Of a DNA stretch of 12,762 nt, positions 1 to 5,690 are shown in pieces. Position 1 is the stretch's first letter. Each line of letters opens with the position of its first letter. A program made the position numbers and the translations under genes. Source of the DNA: an uncultured Lachnospiraceae bacterium (GTDB lineage Bacteria > Bacillota > Clostridia > Lachnospirales > Lachnospiraceae); NCBI GenBank assembly GCA_947174725.1, contig CAMWKA010000020.1, forward strand, positions 1-12,762, written 5' to 3'. The notes beneath the pieces are model-generated. The model had not been told where the DNA came from, ran no database searches, and saw only the letters and a program-made list of their open reading frames with translations.

Positions 1-41
1 TTGTTCCAAAAAAATCATAAATGAAATCATTTTTGGAACAA
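1..41. repeat. 12-bp inverted repeat at the window edge
   Basis: TTGTTCCAAAAA at 1-12 is perfectly mirrored by TTTTTGGAACAA at 30-41, with a 17-nt spacer that holds a second small dyad (AAATGA, 19-24, with TCATTT, 27-32). It may be the terminator of a gene lying to the left, an operator, or a recombinase or element end. The spacer is too long to match the two sites at 501-527 and 1652-1678. It sits at the very edge of the sequence, so its context is missing. Confidence 0.5.
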
Positions 42-123
42 CTATTTTCAAACTTTGAGTTATGTAAACCTCATAGACAGAATTGTGAAACTATACTATG
101 TGAATGTGGGGAGAGAATAGATT

Positions 124-150
124 GGGCAGGGTGTTAGCGATTCCCTGCCC
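124..150. other. GC-rich stem-loop in the gene-free left flank
   Basis: GGGCAGGG (124-131) pairs perfectly with CCCTGCCC (143-150) across an 11-nt loop. No T-run follows on either strand, so it is not a standard intrinsic terminator. It lies in a short GC-rich island (about 105-170) inside AT-rich DNA and upstream of the terminator at 288-312. It could be part of a small RNA or a remnant of a lost gene. I recognise no RNA family. The whole stretch 1-514 shows no convincing coding sequence. Confidence 0.4.
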
Positions 151-287
151 GTGCCTCGAGGTGATATGAAGTGATGTGGTATATCCGACAAAATACCGTA
201 TGAATTTACCATCTTTAGTATAACAAATAAAAGTTCCATTTTGAAAAAATTGAGCGAATATACACTTTTATGACTTGAAATATCGGG

Positions 288-312
288 AAAAGAGCATTTT
301 CGCTCTTTTTTT
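288..312 (+). terminator. Rho-independent terminator
   Basis: AAAAGAGC (288-295) pairs with GCTCTTTT (302-309) over a 6-nt loop, and seven T residues run from 306 to 312. It would stop plus-strand transcription entering from the left, or end a small RNA encoded at about 60-310. On the minus strand the T-run is only four long, so it is weaker there. It would also help stop leftward transcripts that escape the invertible segment. Confidence 0.65.
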
Positions 313-382
313 GGTGCTTCTGAAAAATATAGAAAAGAATCACTTTAATTGAAGAAAAAAATTAGATTTTATGTAAACCATA

Positions 383-391
383 TGATATAAT
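383..391 (+). promoter_or_regulatory. Possible extended -10 promoter
   Basis: TGATATAAT gives a perfect extended -10 (TG-N-TATAAT, hexamer 386-391). The -35 region (around 362-368) matches poorly. It points right toward the left recombination site and would read antisense into the recombinase gene. No gene follows directly. It could be a real antisense promoter or an AT-rich coincidence. Confidence 0.3.
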
Positions 392-493
392 AAAATGCAT
401 TTTAAATAAACCGATTATGAAGCATATCTTTATTCTGTAAATGCTCTGTTGAAGTCTGAAGAAGAAACGCAATCAATATCAAAATATCAGATC

Positions 494-527
494 AATAAAA
501 ATTCGCAGAATTGGTTATTCTGCGAAT
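494..527 (-). terminator. Terminator of the recombinase gene, overlapping the left recombination site
   Basis: Read on the minus strand, the 10-bp perfect stem ATTCGCAGAA / TTCTGCGAAT (loop TAACCAA) is followed at once by TTTTATT (500 down to 494). This is a good intrinsic terminator directly at the recombinase stop codon. The same hairpin is the left inverted repeat, so one sequence serves both as recombination site and as terminator. Confidence 0.55.
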
Positions 528-528
528 G
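501..528. repeat. Left recombination site (inverted repeat IR-L)
   Basis: Two perfect 10-bp arms, ATTCGCAGAA (501-510) and TTCTGCGAAT (518-527), flank a 7-bp asymmetric centre TTGGTTA (511-517). That is the usual plan of a tyrosine recombinase core site: two binding arms around a 6-8 bp crossover. Bases 502-528 recur in inverted orientation at 1652-1678 with 26 of 27 identities. The centre is identical in both copies and inverted, which predicts inversion rather than excision of the DNA between them. Confidence 0.85.
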
Positions 529-1468
529 GATGTAAATGACCATAAACAGAACAAAGGCTGTTCATATGGTGGCGTTTGGTTTCAATGGAAGGATGCACAT
601 ATCTGTTAAGCGTAAGCTGCACATCCGAATGACCGAGTATTTCACTTAAACTCTTTACGTCCATGCCGCTTTCAATACAATTGGTCGCAAAGGTATGACG
701 CAGCGTATGAAAGTTTTTCGGAGCGACGCCGGCTTCTTTCAGATAGGATTTTAATTTGTTTTCATAAGTACGCGGTTCCATCGGCCGGTCTCCGTTCAAT
801 ACATAGATTCCGCAGCGGGGGATGGATTGCAATACCGCTATCATGCTGTCGGAAAGAGGGATCTCCCGAAGAGAGCAGTCGCTTTTGGGCGGATTTTCAT
901 AAAGAATCGTCTTGGTAGGGTAACCATCTACGGCAATTCTCTGGACTGTCATATTGACACACAGGGTTTTGGTTTCCAGATTGATATCGCTCCATTTCAA
1001 GGCGGAGATCTCTCCCAGACGCAGTCCTGTAAACAGACAGATCAGGATTCCTTTTTTATAACTGTCCGCTCTGTCATAAAGAACTTCCAATAATTTCTGC
1101 TGTTCCGAAATGTTAAAGATTTCAACAGCCTTCTTTCTGGTATTTTCACGCTTCCGGTTCAAAGGCATTACGGAATATCCGCTTTTTTCGTTCCCAAACC
1201 GGATCATCTGGTTCAGGATGCCGAAAACCGAATATTTCAATAGCGGCGACTCCTGTTCATTTAACCGGGACAGCCGTTCAGTAATCATTTGTTCGGAAAG
1301 CTCTGTAAAAAGCATGTTATCCAGTTCTGTCAGATACCGGTCATAAAGATCCCTGTACTTAACATATGTGGAATATTTTCTTTTTTCACGGATATGCTGC
1401 AGCCACGCCAGCGCAAAGTCATGGAACGTATCCTTTCGCTTTCTTATGTTTTTCCCTTTTTTTTCCAT
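515..1468 (-). CDS. Tyrosine recombinase (site-specific DNA invertase/integrase)
   Basis: A 317-residue phage-integrase-family recombinase that breaks and rejoins DNA through a covalent 3'-phosphotyrosine. All expected active-site residues are present (numbering from the chosen start): R150 in TGLRLGE, K195 in PPKSD, H254 and R257 in HTLRH, H280 in LGHSD and Y290 in NRYVHP. The N-terminal third (about 15-100) is the helical core-binding domain. The ATG at 1468 is preferred because AGAAAGGA lies 6 nt upstream; an in-frame ATG at 1489 would add 7 residues but has a poorer ribosome site. The stop codon (515-517) lies inside the 7-bp centre of the left recombination site, and the last codons lie in its arm. 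The gene is divergent from the glycan operon. Its position inside matched inverted sites suggests it flips its own segment. It is a full-length gene with no visible damage. Confidence 0.93.
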   Translation of the reverse strand: MEKKGKNIRKRKDTFHDFALAWLQHIREKRKYSTYVKYRDLYDRYLTELDNMLFTELSEQMITERLSRLNEQESPLLKYSVFGILNQMIRFGNEKSGYSVMPLNRKRENTRKKAVEIFNISEQQKLLEVLYDRADSYKKGILICLFTGLRLGEISALKWSDINLETKTLCVNMTVQRIAVDGYPTKTILYENPPKSDCSLREIPLSDSMIAVLQSIPRCGIYVLNGDRPMEPRTYENKLKSYLKEAGVAPKNFHTLRHTFATNCIESGMDVKSLSEILGHSDVQLTLNRYVHPSIETKRHHMNSLCSVYGHLHPFAE

Positions 1469-1499
1469 ATATTTTCCTTTCTGACCCATTTTGGGACCC

Positions 1500-1555
1500 T
1501 GTATCCTGCTATATAAAATTGTTTATTTATAATAAAAATTGTAGAACCGGATACA
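1500..1555. repeat. 7-bp inverted repeat in the recombinase promoter region
   Basis: TGTATCC (1500-1506) and GGATACA (1549-1555) are perfect inverted copies 42 nt apart, flanking the likely recombinase promoter. The spacing would suit an operator or accessory recombinase-binding arms. It may also be chance in a region this AT-rich. Confidence 0.3.
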
Positions 1556-1556
1556 A
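1526..1556 (-). promoter_or_regulatory. Probable recombinase promoter
   Basis: On the minus strand a TTGTAT -35-like box (1556-1551) is followed after 16 nt by TATTAT (1534-1529), or after 19 nt by TATAAA (1531-1526). Transcription would start near 1520, giving a leader of about 50 nt before the start at 1468. The exact boxes are uncertain because the whole stretch is AT-rich. Confidence 0.4.
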
Positions 1557-1568
1557 ATTTGTTAAGTA

Positions 1569-1596
1569 TTGACAAAAATATAGGACATGTTATACT
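1569..1596 (+). promoter_or_regulatory. Invertible sigma-A-type promoter for the glycan operon
   Basis: A perfect -35 TTGACA (1569-1574) is separated by 16 nt from TATACT (1591-1596), which matches five of six -10 positions; a TG just before the -10 may help. Predicted transcription start is near 1603. It lies inside the segment bounded by inverted recombination sites and reads outward through the right site into the GT4 gene at 1754. It is the strongest promoter I can see in the window, and no comparable one appears ahead of later operon genes. Confidence 0.8.
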
Positions 1597-1602
1597 TTAA
1601 AA

Positions 1603-1649
1603 GGCTGTTAGTGTTTAAAAATACGGTATATTTGATTCATCTGACAGCC
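1603..1649 (+). promoter_or_regulatory. 5' leader hairpin at the predicted transcript start
   Basis: GGCTGTTAG (1603-1611) pairs along its full length (one G-U) with CTGACAGCC (1641-1649), with a 29-nt loop. The first paired base coincides with the predicted +1 of the promoter at 1569-1596, so the operon mRNA would begin with a stem. No T-run follows. Likely roles are mRNA 5'-end protection or a regulator-binding leader. It lies inside the invertible segment and would move with the promoter. Confidence 0.5.
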
Positions 1650-1651
1650 GT

Positions 1652-1678
1652 CATTCGTAGAATAACCAATTCTGCGAA
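1652..1678. repeat. Right recombination site (inverted repeat IR-R)
   Basis: Inverted copy of 502-528, with one mismatch in the inner arm (T at 1658 where the symmetric base would be C). The centre TAACCAA (1663-1669) is the exact reverse complement of the left centre. The arms can also form a 9-bp RNA hairpin, but unlike the left site no T-run follows on the plus strand (GACAG comes next), so transcripts leaving rightward should not terminate here. Confidence 0.85.
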
Positions 1679-1753
1679 GACAGTATTTTCCTGTAACTGG
1701 AATTAATGAATTGTCTGAATGATTCCGTACGGAGGTGGAAGGACCGGATCGCA

Positions 1754-2908
1754 ATGAACGTACTGCTGATCACCACAATCAGTGGATTTTTACCGAAATT
1801 TTTGATGCAGGACGTCAGGATATTGCAGGAAATGGGATATACGGTTCATTACGCATCTAATTTTGATACGCCGGTTTATGAGTGCGACCGGGAGGAATTG
1901 GAACAACAGGGAATCGTCTGTCATTCCGTTCCCATTGCCAAGAATCCACTGGCAGTAACCGCGCATCTGACTGCATTGCGGCAATTGAATCGGCTGGTGG
2001 AACAGGAAAAGATCCGGGCGGTGCACTGTCACAATCCGGTGGGCGGCGTTCTGGGAAGAATGTTATGTATAGGAAAAAAGAGTGCGGCGGATCTTTATGT
2101 GATCTATACGGCGCATGGTTTTCATTTTTTTAAACATGCTCCTCTGATCAACTGGATCGCCTTTTATCCGGTGGAACGTCTGCTGTCCCACAGAACCGAT
2201 CAGTTGATTACCATCAACCATGAGGACAAAGGACGGTCGGAACGGTTTCATTTAAGAAAGAATGGATGCGCTTCCATGATCCCCGGTGTTGGATTGGATC
2301 CGGGACGGTTTCGCCCGGCTCCGGAACAGCGGATGCGCTACAGGGAGGAACTGGGCGTTGAAACCGGAGAGTATCTTTTCCTATCGGTGGGTGAATTAAA
2401 TAAAAATAAGAACCATGAGACAATTATCAGGGCGTTTTCCCAAATTGACTGCAGCAGGGCAAAGCTTTTTATCTGCGGGGAAGGGAAACAGCGAAAAAAA
2501 CTGCAGCGGCTGATCGACCGTCTGCGGATGCGGGAAAGGATCGTTCTACAGGGTTACTGTACGGATATTGAACGGTATTATCAATGCGCTGACTGCTTTT
2601 TGTTTCCGTCGATCAGGGAAGGACTGGGAATGGCGGCGCTGGAAGCCATGGCATGCGGTCTGCCGGTGATTGCGGGAGACAACAGGGGCACCAGAGAATA
2701 TGTATTTGACAATGGATATCGTTGTAAGCCGAGGGATGTGAACGCTTTTTCGGAAGCGATGGACGCGGTGATGAAAGATCCACGACAGGCGGATTTTATG
2801 GGCGGCAGAAGCAGGGAAATCGCGGTGGGATTTTTTCAAAACCGAACGGAAAAGATTATGAGAGGCGTCTATGAAAAGATGCGTCAAAGGATAGATGGAG
2901 GCGGTTGA
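1754..2908 (+). CDS. GT4-family glycosyltransferase (EpsD-like)
   Basis: A 384-residue retaining GT-B glycosyltransferase that would transfer a sugar from a nucleotide donor to a lipid-linked intermediate at the inner membrane face. The N-terminal half starts with VLLITTISGFLPKF and contains the acceptor-side HGFHFF (about 121-126), typical of the EpsD-like Glyco_trans_4 group. The C-terminal domain has LSVGELNKNKNHE and the E-x7-E motif in REGLGMAALEAMACGLP (E289, E297) that binds the donor nucleotide sugar. I chose the ATG at 1754 because family members start at this point and AAGGA lies 10 nt upstream; an in-frame ATG at 1706 would add 16 atypical residues with no ribosome site. It is the first gene after the invertible promoter. 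The stop is 3 nt before the sortase start. The sugar specificity cannot be read from sequence. Confidence 0.9.
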   Translation: MNVLLITTISGFLPKFLMQDVRILQEMGYTVHYASNFDTPVYECDREELEQQGIVCHSVPIAKNPLAVTAHLTALRQLNRLVEQEKIRAVHCHNPVGGVLGRMLCIGKKSAADLYVIYTAHGFHFFKHAPLINWIAFYPVERLLSHRTDQLITINHEDKGRSERFHLRKNGCASMIPGVGLDPGRFRPAPEQRMRYREELGVETGEYLFLSVGELNKNKNHETIIRAFSQIDCSRAKLFICGEGKQRKKLQRLIDRLRMRERIVLQGYCTDIERYYQCADCFLFPSIREGLGMAALEAMACGLPVIAGDNRGTREYVFDNGYRCKPRDVNAFSEAMDAVMKDPRQADFMGGRSREIAVGFFQNRTEKIMRGVYEKMRQRIDGGG

Positions 2909-2911
2909 CAG

Positions 2912-3790
2912 GTGAAAGGAAATGGCAAGTCAATATGGCTGGCAGCCGCTGTGATACTACTGATCCTGGCGGCAGTGTGGGGAATGATCTGGCTGCGGCA
3001 GGAAGTTATAAAAAATCAGGCCGAGGAGCAAAGGAACGACTTAGCGGAACAGGTGAATCCTGTGGAGGAAGATCTTTCTGAGGAAGAACCCGAAGTTGAG
3101 GAACCGGAAGTTCCCGAACCGGAGATAACGGAAAAAAGCTGGGACGAATATACGTTGGAGGAAAAGTACAGGGCGTACCTTGATACCTATGGGATTGACG
3201 TTCCGTCCAAAGATCTTGATTTTGAAGAACTGCAAACGGAAATAAATGAAGACATTTACGCATGGATCTATGTGCCGGGGACGAATATCGATGATCCTGT
3301 CGTGCAGCATCCGACAGATGATTCCTATTATCTGAATTATAATCTGGACGGGTCTATGGGATATCCGGGCGGGATCTATACGGAAGGGTCCTGCAATGGC
3401 AGGGATTTTACGGACCGCATGACAGTGATCTACGGTCACAATATGAACAACGGCAGTGGTTTCGGATCGCTGCACAATTTTGAGGAGGAAGCGGTTTTTA
3501 ACGAATCCCGCTATATTTTTATTTATCTCCCGGATGATATCAAGGTTTATGAAATATTTGCGGCTTATGAGGGCAGCAACGCCCATATCATCTATAGCCA
3601 TGCATGGGACGATGAGAGCTGGGTCCAGTATCTGGGCGATACCCTGCTATTGACGGGGAATAAGGATCATGCAGTGGATGCTTATGAATTTGAGGCGGAT
3701 GATCTGGTACTGACACTGTCAACATGTATCAGAAATTCACCCAATCAGAGATATTTGGTACAGGGAGTGTTATTGGATGAAGCCCGGTAA
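2912..3790 (+). CDS. srtB: Class B sortase
   Basis: A 292-residue membrane-anchored cysteine transpeptidase that cleaves a sorting motif between Thr and Gly and joins the protein to peptidoglycan. It has an N-terminal membrane anchor (about 8-28), then a Glu/Pro-rich spacer (about 51-75), then the catalytic domain (about 110-290). The active-site triad is visible: H176 in IYGHNMNNG, C272 in TLSTC and R280 in NQRYLV. The YGHNM...FGSL pattern and the region between H and C fit class B rather than class A. The start is GTG at 2912, with GGAGG 10 nt upstream. The gene overlaps the LCP gene by 14 nt, implying translational coupling. The protein encoded at 5023 has an SPKTG signal; SPKTG and PPKTG are known targets of Clostridioides difficile SrtB, so that protein is the likely substrate. 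Confidence 0.92.
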   Translation: MKGNGKSIWLAAAVILLILAAVWGMIWLRQEVIKNQAEEQRNDLAEQVNPVEEDLSEEEPEVEEPEVPEPEITEKSWDEYTLEEKYRAYLDTYGIDVPSKDLDFEELQTEINEDIYAWIYVPGTNIDDPVVQHPTDDSYYLNYNLDGSMGYPGGIYTEGSCNGRDFTDRMTVIYGHNMNNGSGFGSLHNFEEEAVFNESRYIFIYLPDDIKVYEIFAAYEGSNAHIIYSHAWDDESWVQYLGDTLLLTGNKDHAVDAYEFEADDLVLTLSTCIRNSPNQRYLVQGVLLDEAR

Positions 3791-4835
3791 ATTTATCGGC
3801 AAAGTGCTGCTGCGTACATTTAAAATATTGGCTATTGTAGCTGTCGTTATCGCAGGATTTGTCCTGATGCTTTGTATGATCGGCAAAGTCGAACTGTATC
3901 GGAGCGCGGCAACCAAAACTCCCGTCTTACGGAATCTGGAGTCGGCGGGGGTGGAATACGACGGTTACACGATCAAGTATCAGGGCGAGGAATATGTATA
4001 TAATGAGGACATCCTGACGATTCTTGTGATGGGAATCGATAGTCTGGATAAGCTTCCGAATCCGGAAGAAGTGGAGGATTATATTTTAGGCGGACAGGCG
4101 GACACCCTGTTTCTAGTGGTCATCAATCCGCATACAAAGGAGATCGAACTGATTGCCATTAACCGTAATTCCATGACGGAAGTGGACGTTTATGACAGCG
4201 ATAACAATTTTGTGCGCACCGATCTGCTGCAGGTGTGCCTGCAGCACGGATATGGTTCCGGGCTGGAGGACAGCTGTGAACGGGAGGTGCAGGCAGTGTC
4301 AAGGCTGTTTTATGACCTGCCGATCCATGGCTACCTTGCCATGAATATGGCGGCGGTGCCGATCCTAAATGACAGTGTGGGTGGCGTCCGTCTGGAAGTT
4401 ATGGAAAATGTGCCCTGGGGAAGCGAAGTGATTTCTTCCGGAGAGGGAAATATGGTGACTCTGGAGGGAATGGACGCCTATTATTATCTGCAATATCGTG
4501 ATGTGGAGGTATTTGACAGCGCTTCCATGCGACTGGCAAGGCAGAAGCAGTATCTTAACGCTTTTGCGCATCAGGCGATTGCCGCCACCAAGGAGGATGT
4601 TTCTTTTCCGGTTACGGTGCTGGACCAGTTGTCCGATTATACGGTTACGGATATGAATGCTTCGAAGGTCATGTATCTTGCCACGACCTATATCAATTAT
4701 TCGTTTAATACGGAAGGAATCTATACCCTGGAAGGGGAAACCATCACCGGGGGCGGAGGATTTGAAGAATTTTATGTGGATGATGACGCTTTGTATGCGT
4801 TGATCATAGATATCTTCTATGAGAAAGTAAATTGA
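3777..4835 (+). CDS. LCP-family (LytR-CpsA-Psr) glycopolymer ligase
   Basis: A 352-residue single-pass membrane protein. LCP enzymes transfer lipid-pyrophosphate-linked glycans onto peptidoglycan or, in Actinomyces, onto a sortase-anchored protein. A membrane segment lies at about 16-36. The extracellular LCP domain runs from about 80 to 265, with LVMGID (83-88), ADTLFLVVINP (108-118), AINRNSM (127-133) and RLARQKQ (252-258), which supply the basic residues that hold the pyrophosphate. The usual PRD or NRD motif here reads NRN, so the Asp is replaced by Asn131. The ATG at 3777 has AGGGAG 9 nt upstream and overlaps the sortase end, making sortase and LCP a coupled pair. A large inverted repeat covers the stop codon. 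The acceptor is unknown; both wall and protein are open. Confidence 0.88.
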   Translation: MKPGKFIGKVLLRTFKILAIVAVVIAGFVLMLCMIGKVELYRSAATKTPVLRNLESAGVEYDGYTIKYQGEEYVYNEDILTILVMGIDSLDKLPNPEEVEDYILGGQADTLFLVVINPHTKEIELIAINRNSMTEVDVYDSDNNFVRTDLLQVCLQHGYGSGLEDSCEREVQAVSRLFYDLPIHGYLAMNMAAVPILNDSVGGVRLEVMENVPWGSEVISSGEGNMVTLEGMDAYYYLQYRDVEVFDSASMRLARQKQYLNAFAHQAIAATKEDVSFPVTVLDQLSDYTVTDMNASKVMYLATTYINYSFNTEGIYTLEGETITGGGGFEEFYVDDDALYALIIDIFYEKVN

Positions 4836-4864
4836 AAAATAAGATTGATATCTTATTTTTCAAT
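4831..4864 (+). terminator. 15-bp perfect hairpin over the LCP stop codon
   Basis: The arms at 4831-4845 and 4850-4864 are perfectly complementary around a 4-nt loop (TGAT), and the left arm contains the TGA stop (4833-4835). The stem is AT-rich and its right arm includes TTTTT, but no T-run follows it, so it is a poor intrinsic terminator. It may stabilise the upstream mRNA end or cause partial termination. Confidence 0.45.
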
Positions 4865-4873
4865 CTGAGCGCA

Positions 4874-4982
4874 GATGAGAAACCGCCTGCGCGGATTTCT
4901 CATCGCGTGTCATCGCAGCAAGCTGCTCTGACATGGAGGATAAATTGAAATGTCATTATGATATCCAGCCGCGCAAGGCGGT
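4874..4982 (+). promoter_or_regulatory. Structured leader ahead of the SPKTG protein gene
   Basis: Three further hairpins follow one another. GATGAGAAA-CCGC (4874-4886) pairs with GCGG-A-TTTCTCATC (4891-4904). TGTCA (4908-4912) pairs with TGACA (4929-4933) around an inner GCAGC/GCTGC pairing. CCGC (4969-4972) pairs with GCGG (4979-4982). The last element, CCGCGCAAGGCGG, can also pair almost fully with CCGCCTGCGCGG in the first one, so alternative folds are possible. No convincing promoter is visible. It reads as a structured intercistronic RNA that may process, stabilise or attenuate the message. Confidence 0.45.
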
Positions 4983-5022
4983 TTGATAAAGCCACACAAT
5001 TTTTGAAAGGAGGAAATTGCCA

Positions 5023-5586
5023 ATGAAGAAGTTTTCAAGGTTTGCCGCTGTCTGTATGGCGGCAGTGATGGCGTTTGGGCTGTCCATGACGGCGGTGGCT
5101 GCTGTTTCGACTGCTACTGTCAGCGCAACGGCGGCGGATACCAGTGGCGTCAGCGCACAGACTGCGAACGGCGTGGCCGTCAGTGTAAGCCCCGTTACAG
5201 AAGTGGTTGTTGCAGACGCACAGAAGGCTGCAGTTGCACTGGTAGGACAGTCAGCAGCTGTGAATACCGGCGCTGTACAGGTAGAGAAGATCTTTAGCTT
5301 AAGTGCAGTGATCAGCGGTCCGACCAACATAACAATGAATGTTCCCGGCATTACGGCGGGGCAAAGCGTTGTTGTTCTCCATCAGATGAGCAACGGCGCA
5401 TGGGAGGTTGTTCCCGTGGCAGCAGTCTCAGCAGGAAGTGTAACCGCAACATTTACGTCACTTTCTCCTGTAGCTATTATTACATATGTGTCCCCGAAAA
5501 CAGGGGAAAGCTTCCCTGTTGTGGGAGTACTCTGCATTGTCAGTCTTTTTGGCGCAGCATTCTGTTTTAAGAAGTATGCGCATTAA
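5023..5586 (+). CDS. Small secreted cell-wall-anchored protein with SPKTG sorting signal
   Basis: A 187-residue exported surface protein. The Sec signal peptide spans about 1-27 (KK, hydrophobic core, AVAA). The mature N-terminus (28-60) is rich in Ser, Thr, Ala and Val and could accept O-glycans. A beta-rich domain follows (about 85-155), with a WEVVP...TATFTSLSPVAI segment that I associate with C-terminal domains of anchored Clostridia proteins. The sorting signal is SPKTG (157-161), then a hydrophobic stretch (164-181) and the tail KKYAH. This fits class B sortase targets of the C. difficile type, and a class B sortase is encoded two genes upstream. The ATG at 5023 has AAAGGAGG 9 nt upstream, the best ribosome site in the operon, so it is probably highly translated. 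It has hairpins before it and a terminator after it. Function beyond surface anchoring is unknown. Confidence 0.85.
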   Translation: MKKFSRFAAVCMAAVMAFGLSMTAVAAVSTATVSATAADTSGVSAQTANGVAVSVSPVTEVVVADAQKAAVALVGQSAAVNTGAVQVEKIFSLSAVISGPTNITMNVPGITAGQSVVVLHQMSNGAWEVVPVAAVSAGSVTATFTSLSPVAIITYVSPKTGESFPVVGVLCIVSLFGAAFCFKKYAH

Positions 5587-5632
5587 ATTGTAAATTATCG
5601 GTTTTGAAATGTTTTCTAAGTCGTGTGGCGGT

Positions 5633-5661
5633 CTGTCCCTCATTTTGGGGGACAGGCTTTT
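5633..5661 (+). terminator. Rho-independent terminator (likely partial)
   Basis: CTGTCCCTC (5633-5641) pairs with GGGGGACAG (5647-5655; one G-U) around a 5-nt loop and is followed by GCTTTT. The T-run is short, so some readthrough is likely. No promoter is visible before the GT2 gene 30 nt further on, so downstream genes probably depend on that readthrough. This would make the surface protein more abundant than the enzymes after it. Confidence 0.65.
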
Positions 5662-5690
5662 AGAACACATTAAGAGACAAAGGACGGTGA

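Larger units (their letters stand above)
501..1679. mobile_element. Putative invertible promoter element with its own recombinase
   Basis: A segment of about 1.18 kb is bounded by the inverted sites at 502-528 and 1652-1678. It holds a complete tyrosine recombinase gene (minus strand) and, between that gene and the right site, a strong promoter pointing outward to the right. The only operon on that side is the surface-glycan operon starting at 1754. As drawn, the promoter is connected to the operon (ON). After inversion it would face the gene-poor left flank (OFF), and the recombinase gene would run toward the operon. Inversion itself is inferred from architecture; no flipped copy is visible here. 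A decayed integrative element that kept only its integrase is the alternative, but matched inverted core-type sites do not fit that well. Confidence 0.75.

Noticed and set aside
104..169. Short reading frame of 21 codons starting at ATG 104
   Set aside because: There is no ribosome site, it overlaps a strong hairpin, and the product is not recognisable.
515..1468. Remnant integrase of a lost integrative element or prophage
   Set aside because: Considered because this family includes such integrases. The matched inverted core-type sites and the outward promoter fit an inversion switch better, and no other mobile-element genes are present.
3041..3601. 186-residue open frame on the minus strand inside the sortase gene
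   Set aside because: It is the antisense shadow of a clear sortase gene with intact catalytic residues. Its translation has no recognisable domain and no ribosome site.
4958..5026. 22-codon leader peptide (ATG at 4958) whose stop overlaps the next start codon
   Set aside because: The overlap with the next ATG is suggestive of coupling, but no good ribosome site precedes it and it runs through a hairpin. There is not enough support to annotate it.
4956..5351. 131-residue Ala/Thr-rich open frame on the minus strand opposite the SPKTG protein
   Set aside because: Its low-complexity translation is caused by the Ala/Val/Thr-rich codons of the real gene on the plus strand.
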